This document shows positions 11,100 through 22,839 of a stretch of DNA of 64,000 nucleotides, piece by piece (position 1 is the first letter of the stretch; each line of letters starts with the position of its first letter). Position numbers and translations under genes: made by a program. Source of the stretch: Hyperoodon ampullatus (taxonomy: Eukaryota > Chordata > Mammalia > Artiodactyla > Ziphiidae); contig OX457058.1 in the NCBI GenBank assembly GCA_949752795.1, positions 159,467,353-159,531,352 of the forward strand, in the 5' to 3' direction. The notes beneath the pieces were generated by a model, which saw only the letters and a program-made list of their open reading frames with translations, had not been told where the DNA came from and ran no database searches.

Positions 11100-11580
11100 T
11101 GAAATATTGGCCTGAAATAAATATATTGCCAGATATTTCTCCAGCAAAAATGGGTTTATTTGGTATCAGCAGAGAATTGTAGTTCAGAGTCTGCAACCAT
11201 GATGAGCCACATACAAGTCTCCACATGGCAAGGGAAGGAGAACTCTTTAATAGTTAGGGAAAGGAATTTGGGGGTGCTACAGTAAACAGAGTCCACAGCT
11301 ATTCATTGGCTGAGTTACTGCCAGGAAAATGAGGAGTCTTACTGTTGGGCTCTACTATCATCGCAGAGTGGGAGAGATTCCCCTTCTGTTCTCAGTTCTG
11401 TTTATTGATTTTTGTACAGTTTTATTCTGAGACTAATACCATTTCTATTCTAATGGGAATGCTTTTAAACAACAGAACTGTGAAGGTTGATTTTGTTTAC
11501 TGCTCTTTGAAATAGAGATAGCTTACCTCCATTCCCTTTAGAATGTCCTTTGCTGATATTTACATGTGACTTTGCTCTTG
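11100..11580 (-). mobile_element. Possible antisense LTR
   Basis: On the minus strand a polyadenylation-like AATAAA near 11155-11160 lies in the phrase AATAAACCCATTTTTGCTGG, followed on the plus strand by segments that I associate with a cetartiodactyl ERV LTR (TTCATTGGCTGAGTTACTG, CAGAGTGGGAGAGATTCCCC). Ends were not defined. This is a tentative assignment. Confidence 0.35.
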
Positions 11581-11859
11581 ACAGTGATCAGTAGCCAGGC
11601 TTCTCATGGGCGTGAGGGATTTCCTTTTCTATTTCTTCATATTGTATAGCTAAAACCTTTTTTACAATTGAAAATGGTATAAGAACCTGGTTTAATACAG
11701 AGGCTGTTAACCAGTGGTCAGATGATTTCTAGTGAATTCACAAATGGGCTTTAAGTAATGTCTTGAAAATGTATGCATTGAATATACATTTTGGGGGAAG
11801 AGTATCAAGTTTGACATTCTCACAGAGAGTCTTGCTAAAGAGTAATGCAAAATGATTCT

Positions 11860-11997
11860 AACTATTCATTGTACAGATGGATAAAGTGAGGCACCAGTGG
11901 TTATGGGACTGATCATAATCACCTATCTAATTAAAAGTCCCGTGTTAGGACCGAAATGAAGGACATCTGGCTTCCAGTCCAGGGTTCTTGTCACATG
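11860..11997 (-). repeat. MIR SINE remnant, antisense
   Basis: The ACAGATGGATAAAGTGAGGC core and the downstream GGCTTCCAGTCCAGGGTTCTT segment are the reverse complement of the MIR core and its tRNA-like head. Strongly diverged. Confidence 0.55.
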
Positions 11998-12441
11998 AGG
12001 AAAATGTGTGTGGCAAGGAGGGAGGGGATGGAATTCTCAGACATAGTCCTCCCCCAACTCACCGTGAGTCTCTATATACGGTAGCCTTTCCAGAAATGTG
12101 ATTGATTTTCACATGTGGCTTGAGAAACCTGCCTTGTTTTTCCATATGCCCAACACTGATATGTAACAGAGTTGGGCCCATTATTGTAGTGAATACATTA
12201 ACAGATGATGTCATAGTTTTAAACATTTGAATTTAAACCTACGAAATTTAAAATTTAACTTAAAAATTAACTATCATTTAAGTTGCCATCTGTAGATAAG
12301 TTAAAACCTGTGCCAGTCTAATTAGCAATCAGGAATATGGTAATTGCTTTTGGCATATGAATGTGGAGAACTTCTCTGGAGTAAAATAATGCCAAGTTGT
12401 GCATTTCTGAGTCTTTTTTCTTTCAAATTGATAGTGTAGTG
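11998..12441. other. No assignable feature
   Basis: AT-rich sequence with no recognisable repeat or gene. Confidence 0.4.
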
Positions 12442-12455
12442 TTCCTTGGCATTTT

Positions 12456-12661
12456 TTTTTCTTTTCTTTGTGGTACGTGGGCCTCTCACTGTTGTGGCCT
12501 CTCCCGTTGGAGAGCACAGGCTCCGGATGCGCAGGCTCAGTGGCCATGGCTCATGGGCCCAACCGCTCCGCGACATGTGGGATCTTCTGGGACCGGGGCA
12601 CGAACCCGTGGCCCCTGCATTGGCAGGCGGAGTCTCAACCACTGCGCCACCAGGGAAGCCC
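12456..12661 (-). mobile_element. CHR-type SINE
   Basis: Antisense SINE with 14-bp target duplications at 12442-12455 and 12662-12675 (TTCCTTGGCATTTT versus TTCCTTGTCATTTT, one mismatch). The body is near consensus, with GGAGAGCACAGG in place of GCGGAGCACAGG. Apparent open frames of 70-120 codons on both strands here are SINE artefacts. Confidence 0.95.
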
Positions 12662-12784
12662 TTCCTTGTCATTTTGTTTGAATTCTCTTTCAATTTTTTG
12701 TTTTCATTTTTAAAAAGAATATTATCTATTTTTTACAATATCATCATCATAATCATCTACCTATCTCCTTAAGTCTAGAGCTGA

Positions 12785-12955
12785 ATTTCTCAAGTGGGCA
12801 CTATAAACATTTTGAAACAGATAGTTCTTCGCTATGGGGGACTGTCCTATATACTTCATAGGATGTTTGGCAGCATCTCTTGCCAATACACACTAGATGG
12901 TAGAACCCTTTCCTCCCATAGTCATGATGCCAAAAATATTCTTAGACATTATTCC
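12785..12955. repeat. hAT-type MITE remnant (MER family)
   Basis: Segments such as TTTCTCAAGTGGGCACTAT, TGTTTGGCAGCATCTCTTGCC and ACTAGATGGTAGAACCC match a common mammalian non-autonomous hAT repeat whose usual ends read CAGTGGTTCTCAACC. I do not commit to a MER number. Confidence 0.5.
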
Positions 12956-14299
12956 TGGAAGATAACACAGGTATAGAGCATTTATTCTATAGACTGAAAT
13001 TTCTTGAACATAATAGAACACATGATTAATGCTTCTGGGAAAATGGCTTTCTAAAATTAACAGAAAAAAATGTTAGGCCTCATGCTTAGTTCATCTACAG
13101 ACCCACTGCAGATACCAAGTTGTTTCAAGAAATCACACTTTATTTTTGTTTGATATAGATATGTCATGTTTCCTATTTGAAGGGCCAATAATTATAGTTT
13201 ATTAATTTATTAACTTGTTTTACTGTAAGTATTCAACTTTTGTCATGGTTCATATTTTTCCTGCCATGTATTTTCACAATAAAAATCCCTTTCACATAGT
13301 AAAAATATGTTTTAAAAATATTAGAAGAATAAACATGATTGTGAAGTACTGCAAAATTGCACAGGGTGAGTCTTCACTGAAATAGGGGCTGTTTGTGGCT
13401 GGGTTGATGCCCTCAGCCATTAGAATTGCCACCCCATGGGTAACACTCAGATATTTACCTGGGTGAGGCCCCTGGCCCTTGCAAAGATTCTTTTCTGTAT
13501 GCCAGGTTGCTAGGAAACAAGAAGGGATGGATCCCCAAGAGGAATAAATATGTATTTTGTTATACTGATAGGCAATCTTGGAAAAGACCCTCCACTTCTA
13601 CCACCCATTCCCTTTTAAATGTATATTTCTATTTAGCCTTCAGACACTTGACTTGCAAGTGCATCTTCAGGAACATGTTTTGTGAGAAAGTAGAGGATTG
13701 CTTTTATTTTCTTTATATTAATTATATAAATTACTCAGCAGAGGTAAATCTTTTTTTTTTTTTTTTCCTTTTCCCCAGTATCCTTTTTCGTGCTGGCCAG
13801 GCCAGGGTGATGTCTCAAATGTTCTCTTGGACTCAGTCTTGATATTATGGTCCTTAATCTGATAGTGTTTTCCCACTAGCAGTTCTCAGCTCTTTGGCTA
13901 TGAATCCCCACCCAGCAACCCGTATTTGGAAAGTAGTTTCATCTTTCTTCTTGTCACCTTGTTTCAGGAGCAATGAAATCCAATTATTCTTTACAATGAT
14001 TTGTGAAGTAGCAAATGGAGTTGACATCTGTTCAGCAAAATTCTGAAGACAGTCTATTTTTATTTTTCTCCCTGTGGAACTAATGTCATCATAGATTTTG
14101 TTCTTTGGCCTTCCTTTGGTCCCTTGTTATAGCCTTGTGATAGTCTAAGCAAGGTTGATTTTAAAAATGAAAGGAGAAGAACAGGGAATAAGAAAGAAAT
14201 GCCCTTTCATTATACAGTGGGAGGGGCAATGTTTGGTCCCAAGCATTTAATTGAGTGGTCAGGATAATTAAGTAACATAAATAAACTTTATGGAAATTT
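12956..14299. other. No assignable feature
   Basis: AT-rich sequence with a T-run at about 13751-13768. The 111-codon frame at 13507-13842 crosses that run and shows no domain. No gene is recognised. Confidence 0.4.
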
Positions 14300-15460
14300 A
14301 TTATTTAACTATATTTATTGAACCCCTATAATGTGTCAGGTGATTTTCTAAGTATGGAGGATAGGGATGTGAATAATACAATTTCTGTATTCTCATGGGA
14401 GCAGGCAGACAATAAAGAACTAAATCAATGTTCAAGCAAGTTAATTACTGATAGTAAAAATTGCTATCAAGAGAGTAAGGGAGACTACCATGATAAAGAG
14501 GGAAGCAAATGCTACTTCTTCAGGGAGATCAGGAAACAATATGTAAATTGAATTCTGAATTGGAAGAAGTCAACCCTCCAAATGCTGGGAGCAGATGAAG
14601 GGGACCAGAATATAACATGCTAAAATATGCCACTTTGGCATAAGGATTATCTTAAAGTTAAAGACAATTGAGAAACAGTACACAAGAGAGAACTCTCTGC
14701 CCTTCCCCTTTCTGCTTAAAAGCAGGCTGTAAATTTCCTTTGGTAAGGGTGATAGAAATTTTCATTTGTAAGCAGAAGAGGAGAAAGACTCTTAATCATT
14801 GGAGAGGACTCAGACTTATCAATGGAGTCAGCACCAATAGTCTCTGCATAACAAACTTTATTAAACAACCCTAAACTACCATACATTCCCTGGTCACTTT
14901 TTTATAATTTCCCTCCTCTAGAAGGCCAGACTCTCCCTTTCCTTTGTCTAGTCAGTTCTTCACAATTTATTGCCCTTTGTTAAAATAATGTATAAGCTCC
15001 TGATTCTAACTACTTCTTAAAGTTTTCACTTCTGTGTATCCTATGTGCATGTAAATTTAAAAACATAAATTTGTGTGCTTTTTCTTCTGTTAATCTGTTG
15101 TTTGTTAGTTTAATTCACAGTTCACAGATACAGAACTTAAGAGGGTAGAGGAACAGTTTTTCCCTCCCCTACAGCCGGGGGATATCTCCAAGAAGAGAGA
15201 AATAGTGAGTGAAAATTTTCTGAATTAAGAGCTACCTTGATACGTTTAAAAAGAAAAAAGTGCAGTAAAGGAGGGAAGGGTTTGAAATGTAGGAAGGGAC
15301 CAGATTATGGCTTTATACTCTATGGAAAGACACTTGGGTATGTATATAACTAAATGTGAGAAGAAACTATTGGAAGCTAAGTAGGAGAATAACAAATTTT
15401 ATTTTTTAAAACATTGCACTGCCTATTCTGAGAAGAATGGTTGATAAAGAATGGAAGGAG
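14300..15460 (-). repeat. L2 LINE remnant, antisense, split by an LTR
   Basis: The left part (14300-14582) has TATTTATTGAACCCCTATAATG, GCAGACAATAAAGAAC and a CAGGGAGATCAGG segment. The right part (15174 to about 15460) resumes with GGATATCTCCAAGAAG, then AGGGACCAGATTATGGC and GAAACTATTGGAAG. These follow in the order of an antisense L2, so the LTR between them is a later insertion. Confidence 0.65.
14583..15173 (+). mobile_element. Solo ERV1-like LTR inside L2
   Basis: A roughly 590-bp unit from TGCTGGGAGCAGATG to CCCTCCCCTACA. The 3' part with TTCTTCTGTTAATCTG, GTTTAATTCACAG and the AAGAGGGTAGAGGAACAG phrase before the CA end follows an ERV1 LTR U5 plan and resembles the 3' end of the unit at 4253-4792. 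Solo, with no internal sequence. The target duplication is not legible. Confidence 0.6.
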
Positions 15461-17859
15461 GTGAAGGAATCTGGGAAAATGACAACAGTGTCAGAAGAGA
15501 TTATTTAGTCTCTTTAAATTGTCTCATAATAACAGAACTAGATATCAAAACAAAACAGAAAAATATAATAGACAATATTCAAAACAAAATCACCCTGCAA
15601 GTTACTCCCAAGAATCTCTAAATATGAGTGGAGTAAAGACAACCCACATGCACACTAGAGGCATGTGTTTATGGGAGGGAGTGGAGGAAAGTAGTGAGGT
15701 AGGTCTATTTTAGAAGAGTAGCTTTGAAAGAAGGGGTTTGCCCTGTCCACACTTGGATGAGTGAAAGGGTCTGCATTAGGAAGGACTGAAGAGTCTAGAA
15801 CAGTCTAGTCCCTCTCAGTTGACTTGCTGGGTTTCTTTCTAGAACAGGGCCCTACAATGAGGAGACACTGCTCTAGGAGTGGAATCAAAAATCAAGGAGA
15901 ATAAGGACAACAGAGATGAAGGCAGGAGATGCTTTAAACTGAAGTGAGGGAGAGCAACAGAGCCAGGACATCTCAGAAAACAGTCACCATCTTTTTCAAC
16001 ACTATACACGTAAAACAGAAGAGGGAAGTCTGTGAAACTTGAGAAGCTTTTCTGATTCTTCCCCTCTTTTGAAAAGTTCTGAAAAACTAATTTCAAATAA
16101 AAAACATTTATAGTGATAAAGCCTCATTGTTGCTTAAAGGGTAAGTAAATATGGAGAAAATGTAGGTGGTGATGATGCAGCAGATGACATAAGTGAGTTA
16201 AAAAATATATAGCGGTTAAAGTAGTCTACAGACCAAATGCTTCTTTAGATAAATTCTATTTGATACATGAAGAAAAGTTATTGATTTATTCACTTTAGCT
16301 CCTAGTAAGCTGCGATTAGGAGAAGCTGCATTACTTAGTTTGGTGCCTTTGTAACCACTGCATATCCTTGCACATGGTTTTATTTTTATAAATTCTGTTT
16401 TTTAAAAGAAGTCTGGAGGCTTACACAGCATTTGCATTCACCTTTCATTCAATTTCAGCAATTTCTGAGCTAATGAAGTATGCATCACAGGAATCCTTGT
16501 CAGTGTAAGCTAAGGAAAGCAATGTTTGACTGTTTTAATGTTCATTGTCTTAGACTTGAATTTCTGTCAAAGTTGAAATGTTAAAGTTTAGATATTGATC
16601 CCTAAAATAAATGATCATCATTTGAATTTCTTTTCAGATGATTTTGTCCCTTTTGACCTAACATAAACTGGCCAGTTGTGGTTTTCTTTTACATGACGAT
16701 TAACTTTTTTTACACAAACTTTCTGTTACAAAGCCTGTAACATGAGTTTTCCTCCAAAATGTTCTACCACACAGCAAGCACTTTCTAAGCTATTGGGGAA
16801 AAATGGAATGGGCAAATTTATGAGAGAATATGACTAGGAAAACATAGAAAGAAATGCTAGACGCTCTCTTACTTAATAATACACTGATCTGTGAGTCTTT
16901 TATTTATGTAGACAAACAGCTGCTGCCATTTCTGCACCTCACACAGATGTCCATAGGTGTCTTTCATTGGAGCCCTCACCACGGCTATCAAGGGACAAAG
17001 GGAGCAACTGGAATGGTGGCGTCTGCCCAAGGAAGCCAGTGGCTGTGAGGTCTGGGTACCAATGCCTAAGAGGTTGCTCCATCTGCTGGGAGGCGCAGCA
17101 ATCATTTCCATCCTAAGGGCCAATCTTCCACAAACTCTAATAGCACCTGTTAGGGGATTCTGACTCACCAATCTTTCTCATCCCATAGGGAGTGGTCCCT
17201 GCTGCTTTTCCTCCCACTACTATCATCTCTCTCCATCTCATGCTCTATACTGGCACCTTTTCCAAAGATCCACTGCAAACAGAAACCACTGAATTTTAAA
17301 TATCCTGTCCATTTGTCATGTCATGGAGAACACCATGTATCCTGCCTTTTGATTCAGAAAATGTGCTCATTCCAACTCTGAAATCCAGTCAATCTGGATG
17401 AAATGGAAAGTCTGTTCATATTATACTGTGTTGATCTTTCCTTGTTAGTGCAGGGGAGGTAAGGTACATGAGAATTAGTCCTGACATCCTTTGTTAGAAC
17501 CTGGGTTGTATTTTTCCACAGAGATTATGTTTTTAGTTATATAGTTATAGGGATTCCATGGTAAACTAATTTCCTCTATGCTATTATTTCTAGGGGTAAA
17601 TAGTTTTCAAATTTCAAGCAATAACTTATCAAAGACCATTCGGAAGATAGTCCAATCATTGGCTGTAGACTGACTAAAATAACCCTAAAATACTTCCTAT
17701 GTCTCTTCTTTGTGTTGATAATATATTCACCTATGTCATGTATGTACTCTAAATGTATACGGGGTGGAAGTCCAAAGAGCATATTATTTAGTTAAATATT
17801 ACCAAAGACTAATTTTGTAACCATGCCAGAGATATATAGGCAAATAAAATTTTATTCTC
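15461..17859. other. Repeat-poor block without a recognised gene
   Basis: About 2.4 kb with no transposon that I can name. 16290-16760 and 16860-17160 look less decayed than the surroundings (balanced composition, few simple runs). The open frames near 16854-17171 on both strands overlap each other and have no domain. It is a candidate for conserved non-coding sequence, but nothing in the sequence proves that. Confidence 0.35.
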
Positions 17860-18110
17860 TCTTCAGAAAGCTCATTTTGTGTGGGAGAAACTCACATCAA
17901 TAGACAATAATAAAATACTGAATAAAAGTACTTCAACCAAGATAATAGTTTGCTATGGGAGCATACTGAAAGAGATTAATTCTGCCTGCTGGGGTTGAGG
18001 AAAGCTTCATAGAGGACTAGTCATTTAAGCCAGGTGTCCAAGTGTAAATGTGAGTCCACTGGAAGGAACAAGGGGGACAGGGTATATGGGGTATGAGCAA
18101 AGACAGCAGA
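17860..18110 (-). repeat. Probable L2 remnant, antisense
   Basis: Motifs ATAGACAATAATAAAATAC, GGGGTTGAGGAAAGCTTCATAG and GGAAGGAACAAGGGGGACAGG follow the order of an antisense L2 3' region. Diverged, edges approximate. Confidence 0.45.
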
Positions 18111-18559
18111 TGGGTCTTCTGTTTGAAATGTGATACCGATTTTACTGTTCATCTCTCATATTTTAGTTCCTTACTAGAGCCCCCAAACTGCTGTGCTTTT
18201 CTCTTTAATCCTTTGTTCAATTTTCCAATTTCAAATAGCAAAAGATAGCAATACACTGCTTGATGTCCCTGACTTAACATTTTCTGGAGATAGCTTGAGT
18301 GTAAAAGACAATGGAGTCCTATCTGCTTCTCCCCACTGTTCCCTACCAAAGCTTTCCAAGAATATATCCAGAGAGAGGCAAGAAAAGCTATCCTCACTAA
18401 GTTTCTTTCAACCCTATGTTCCATCCATTCTGAATTATTCTCAGGCATCAACAGGCATCATGTTTTCTTTTTCCCAAGATTTTGCACACTCTGTGCCTCC
18501 TGCCTTGAGCATTTTCCATCACCATTTAGCTTAGTTTATTTCTGCTTATCATTCAAATT

Positions 18560-18800
18560 GTAATTTTGGAGTTCTTTCCTTTGGGTAGCCTTCCCTGAGT
18601 TTCCAAACCTAGCAGACCATTGCATATTAGGTGTTTCTGCTTTGTGCATCTCTTAAAGCTCATATTTCTCCTATAAAGTAACTCTGAATTATAATTTCTT
18701 GTTTAATTCTCTACTCACCTGACTGCAAATTCCTTCAGAGTAAAGACTGTCCTCTTTATTATTAAATTCCTTGCATCTACCTTAATGCTCATTTAAAATA
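18560..18800 (+). repeat. L2 LINE 3' remnant, sense
   Basis: CTTCCCTGAGTTTCC, then CTGCAAATTCCTTCAGAGTA, ACTGTCCTCTTTATT and CCTTGCATCTACCTTAATGC track the end of an L2 in sense orientation. Confidence 0.55.
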
Positions 18801-18879
18801 ACTCTTAATATTTCTGAAATTAATGGAATTGTGTAAAATAATGCTACCAATAATATCTCTGATTTATTCATCATTTGTT

Positions 18880-19010
18880 ATTTCCAGATACTTTAAATAT
18901 ATTATCTTATTTTAATTTAATTTCAATTTAATAATTTGAGAGCTATTATTATCCATATTTTTAGATAAAGAAACAAACTTGGAGAGGGAAATTGTCAGAG
19001 ATTTCACTGT
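18880..19010 (-). repeat. MIR-like remnant, antisense
   Basis: AGATACTTTAAATATATTATC, then TTATTATCCATATTTTTAGA and AAAGAAACAAACTTGGAGAGG correspond to an antisense MIR core. Weak but ordered. Confidence 0.45.
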
Positions 19011-19179
19011 TTTAAAATGGGGCCATTTTAGAGGTTCTAGAAAGGATTTATTTTCTCCTAATATGCTTCTGTTTATAAATCATTTAGCCTAATAACATTG
19101 CATTGCTATACTCTGTAAGAACTCTATCAAATCCATCTTTTTTTCTAGAAATAGAAAAGTGCATTTTCCAACAGTCAAT

Positions 19180-19245
19180 AAACAGGTATCTCAAGTGATT
19201 CTAACTTGAAAGGTAGACATCAGAAGCTTTGAGAAACATTTAACC
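19180..19245. repeat. MER5-like fragment
   Basis: TCTCAAGTGATTCTAAC and AGCTTTGAGAAACA resemble one end of a MER5 hAT MITE. Short. Confidence 0.35.
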
Positions 19246-20278
19246 TTGACATTCTTCCATTCTAATTGACAAGCCTGGTGTTGGTTACTTGTTGAGATAA
19301 GAGAGATTTTCAGTGTATAATATGCAGGTCATTGGTTTTAAGTTGGGCCCATTATAATTTATTGGAGTCCTGACAGTTCTAGGTGATATAAAGAAGAAAG
19401 ATTGGTTTTATTAGGTGATTTCCCCATCTTCAGTAGTGCTACTTTAATAGATAATAATGGTTAACAACTTGATGACATTTCCCTCATTTTATTTTAGCAT
19501 TTAGAAGGTGATGAATTCTAGGACTCACTAATGTTAGAATGAGCTCATCACCCAGAATAGTGAGCCTGGGAGTTGTAAAAAGTCTATTATCCCTAAACTT
19601 TAGCCTCATGGTTTTAGCTCTGTGTCTCTCCAAGTACAACCTGACATTTGTGTCCTATTGGCTGAGAGCCCTTAGAAGCTATTAAGAGTACACTTGGATA
19701 CCCATCCAAATATTCGAACTTAATATATTTCAACAGAAACAGAAGGCCTAAGTGGTTTGCCAAGTTTGGAGAGAAAGCTTTTGATACCAGTTCATATTTA
19801 GAGTCAGCCTTATATGTAAGCAGCTTGGTGACCTCCTTTTCTGGTTAAATTTCAGGAGCATAAGCAAGTTACTCTCTCCCCCAGTAGCTCCTCTACTTTA
19901 TTTCCAAATCCCAGAACTGAAAATTTTCATGTCTTGATTAGAGATAAGATTGCAAATAGCCATAGAAATACTCACACCTTGGTGTATATTTATGATTTGA
20001 CACGTAATTGTAATAGATTTTTCCTTTTGGTCTTTGTTAGGCTAAGAGTGAAGGAACATCAGAGTGCTGGCTAGATGAAAGCAGAGAGGGGAGAGCTGGT
20101 GCCCTGAAGACAAGATGGCCATTTTATACTTATAGTTTCTTATAGTTTCAAAGAACTACCCCTGTCTACTCCCATTCATCTCTCACTGTTCTTCTTTCCT
20201 TCCTTCTTTGATCTTGGAACCACCTCTCCTCAAACTCTGCAGCTTTTATAATAGGGCTTGTTCTTCATTCAAAAGGGC
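19246..20278. other. No assignable feature
   Basis: AT-rich, with a local 13-bp tandem near 20137-20160 (CTTATAGTTT twice). No gene or clear repeat boundary is seen. Confidence 0.4.
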
Positions 20279-20877
20279 TGATAAGGTAGCCAGAATTCTA
20301 AGAATGACCCCCAGTGACCCTTCCTTTTGAGTATAGATGAAACCTGTGAATATGATGACATATTATTTTGTGGTTATCCCGTGATTATATTATCACATAT
20401 AGTAAAAGTCTGAGCCTAAACTAACCATGTGAATGCTTTAAAAGCAAAGTTTTCTCCAGCTTGTGGCAGACAGAAGATGAAATTAGAGACTCAAAGTACA
20501 AGGGGGATATGATGTTGTGGGCTTTGAAGATGGAGAAGGCATAAGATAAGGAATGCTGGTGGTCTTTTGGAACAGAGGATGGGTCAAGGCTGACTGCCAG
20601 AAAGGAAATGGCATCCTCATTCCTATAACTGCAAACAACTAGATTCTCACAACAACTGAATAAACCTGTAAGAGGATTCTTCCCAAATCCTTCAGGTAAG
20701 AGCCCAGTCCAGTCAACACCTTGATTTCAGCCTTGTGAGACCCTAATCACAAGGGAGAACCCATTTGAACCGATCTGGACTCCTGACTCACAGAACTGTG
20801 AGGTAACAAATGGGTATTCTTTTAAGCTGAAAGATTTGTGGTAATTGGTTATACAACAATAGAAAACTAATAGAAAT
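20279..20877 (+). mobile_element. MaLR (MLT1-like) LTR
   Basis: A sense LTR-like unit: AGCCAGAATTCTAAGAATGAC near the start, GGCTTTGAAGATGGAGAAGG and AAGGAATGCTGGTGG in the middle, ACACCTTGATTTCAGCC, CACAGAACTGTGAGGTAA, then TGTGGTAATTGGTTATAC and AAAACTAATAG at the end. This order is the hallmark of the ancient ERVL-MaLR group. The usual polyadenylation hexamer is degraded. Solo. Confidence 0.7.
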
Positions 20878-21399
20878 GGCAATTTCTCTCTTCCTCTCCC
20901 ATGGAAATGTTTGCCAATTTGTACTGCAATTCACAAATACAGGTTCTCAGCTGTTAAAAGACATTATATTGTCTATGATTTTGTTGTTAATGAAGTTTTA
21001 CTGTGTTCTGCTCAATTTTGATTATAGATAATTTTTCTGTACTTAAAAAATTGTGTTTTTTTCCAAACAGCACTTCCATATATACATATATACCAATAGA
21101 GATGGTAAGCATTGAAGAGTGTACTGATATTGAAATTATTATGTATGTATCATCATAACCATCATTGTCATTTTTTAGTATGAGGTTTTTTTCAACTACA
21201 AAGTAGTTATGGGCTCTTAGAGTTAAAGGACTTTAAAGACATAGGATCCAGTGATGCTCAGCCTGGGTGAAAAAGAAAACTACCCCCACAATGGCACATC
21301 AGTATCTTTGTGAAGAATTAGGTGGGAGGGGACTTTTAAACCTCAATTAATTTTTGTCATTTATATCGTCTTTTGGTAAACACCAAGTAATCAAAGTTC
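20878..21399. other. No assignable feature
   Basis: AT-rich. A short ATATATACATATATA run lies near 21078-21092. Nothing else is assignable. Confidence 0.4.
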
Positions 21400-21520
21400 T
21401 TTATTTTTAAGGGATGAAAACAAATCCAGGAAGGTAAAATAACCTGTACAAAATTGTACCATAGTTACAGGAGGAGAATCAATTTTAAAGGTCAGAGTTT
21501 CTTCTACATTGTGCTTTCTT
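21400..21520 (-). repeat. MIR-like remnant, antisense
   Basis: GATGAAAACAAATCCAGGAAGG, AATAACCTGTACAAAATTG and GTCAGAGTTTCTTCTACATTG follow an antisense MIR. Weak. Confidence 0.4.
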
Positions 21521-21984
21521 GTCTCTGGTCTTTTTCAGGCCTCCCAGATTATAAACTCAGTGTATCACAGTCTCAGTTCTTCCAGGGCAAAGAGGATTCC
21601 CTGGGATTGAGTACATGTAAGAATTGTTTATAAAAGCCATCAGTGTCAGCATCACTCCTTATCTCTGCAAAGTCAAGAAGTTCTGGATTATTTAGAAAAG
21701 ATCCTGCCTATGCCTTTGGAAGCAGAGAAATCACGCCCCCCCAATTCCCCTTTCCAAGAGTCACCAAAGACTTCTAACATTATAATGCACATTTGACTTT
21801 GAATGAAAAACACATTTAAAGACCATAGGATAAATCAATAATGTTATATTTCTAATAGTAGAAAAAATGTGTCCATGGAAAAAATGTAAGACCAGGGTTA
21901 ATGAAATCACTGATTGATGATCAAAGTATAGTCAGGTGTTTGCTTGCATCTTCCCAGCCGAGGAATTAAAAGTCAAGAATGTGT

Positions 21985-22185
21985 GTTACAGTGCTTGAAC
22001 TTCAGTGTACCTCAGTATCGCTTGGAAGGCATGTTAAACTACAGCTTATTGGACTACACACCTAGAGTTCCTGATTCAGTAGGCTTGGGGCAAGACAAAG
22101 AATCTGTAGTTCTAACAGTCTCCTAGCTGCTGCTGCTGTGGCGGCTGAAGATCTGGGAATCACACTGTGAGAAGTACTGGGGTAT
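21985..22185. mobile_element. MER5A-type hAT MITE
   Basis: The left end CAGTGCTTGAACTTCAGTGT and right end CACTGTGAGAAGTACTG are imperfect inverted repeats. Between them CTAGAGTTCCTGATTCAGTAG and a GGCTTGGGGCAAG segment match the MER5A core. A GCTGCTGCTGCTG run sits near 22126-22138. Confidence 0.75.
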
Positions 22186-22839
22186 TGGAACTGCTCAGCT
22201 AGCTCATGAGGAGTAGCATGACTCCAGTGGGAATTAGAGCCTTTCAGGGCATGACGAGAAGTAAGGTTATAAATACAAATATCCCTAGGAAAAAGGAAGT
22301 GGCTTATTTATTTTCCAAAAATTTACTGGGGATTTTATGTGGCTCAGCTCTCTTTCTGGCATCGTGAATAATGTTAATAAGTCATTTCCCAATCAGAGAA
22401 AGAGGAACATAAACAACAAAATAGAATGTGGTAACTCTAAAGATAGAAGTCAGCACATTGTAGTTTAGAAGGACAAAGTTGGGGCTACCCAAAATATCAG
22501 GAAAAGAATGGCTCATGAGTTGATTATTAACTTGCAAAAAAATGAGCTGATACTTAGAGAAATATGTGTTTAGATGGCATGCTGAGCACAAATCTTATCT
22601 TATTTGACATTCATACACACGTGTGTGTGTGTGCACACGCACACAACCTTAGAGTAAAATGTTATTAACCTTTGATTGTTCTAGATTTTATCCCTGCTTA
22701 CCTAGTCAGGGACATGGCTCAAAGGTCCCTTCAGTCTTTGTTCTATTATCAGATTTTCTCTTTCTATTAGATTATTTCCATCAACAGAGGTACGTGCTAT
22801 TAATCCTCCCATTTGAGAAAAGAGGTTTCCTGCATTTAG
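22186..22839. other. Unassigned, with an alternating purine-pyrimidine tract
   Basis: No gene. Contains the CA/TG tract at 22612-22644 listed separately. Confidence 0.4.
22612..22644. repeat. Self-complementary CA/TG microsatellite
   Basis: A run of about 33 bases alternates strictly between pyrimidine and purine (CATACACACGTGTG..., then GTGCACACGCACACA). It is partly its own inverse complement, because CACA blocks flank a GTGT block. Confidence 0.85.
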
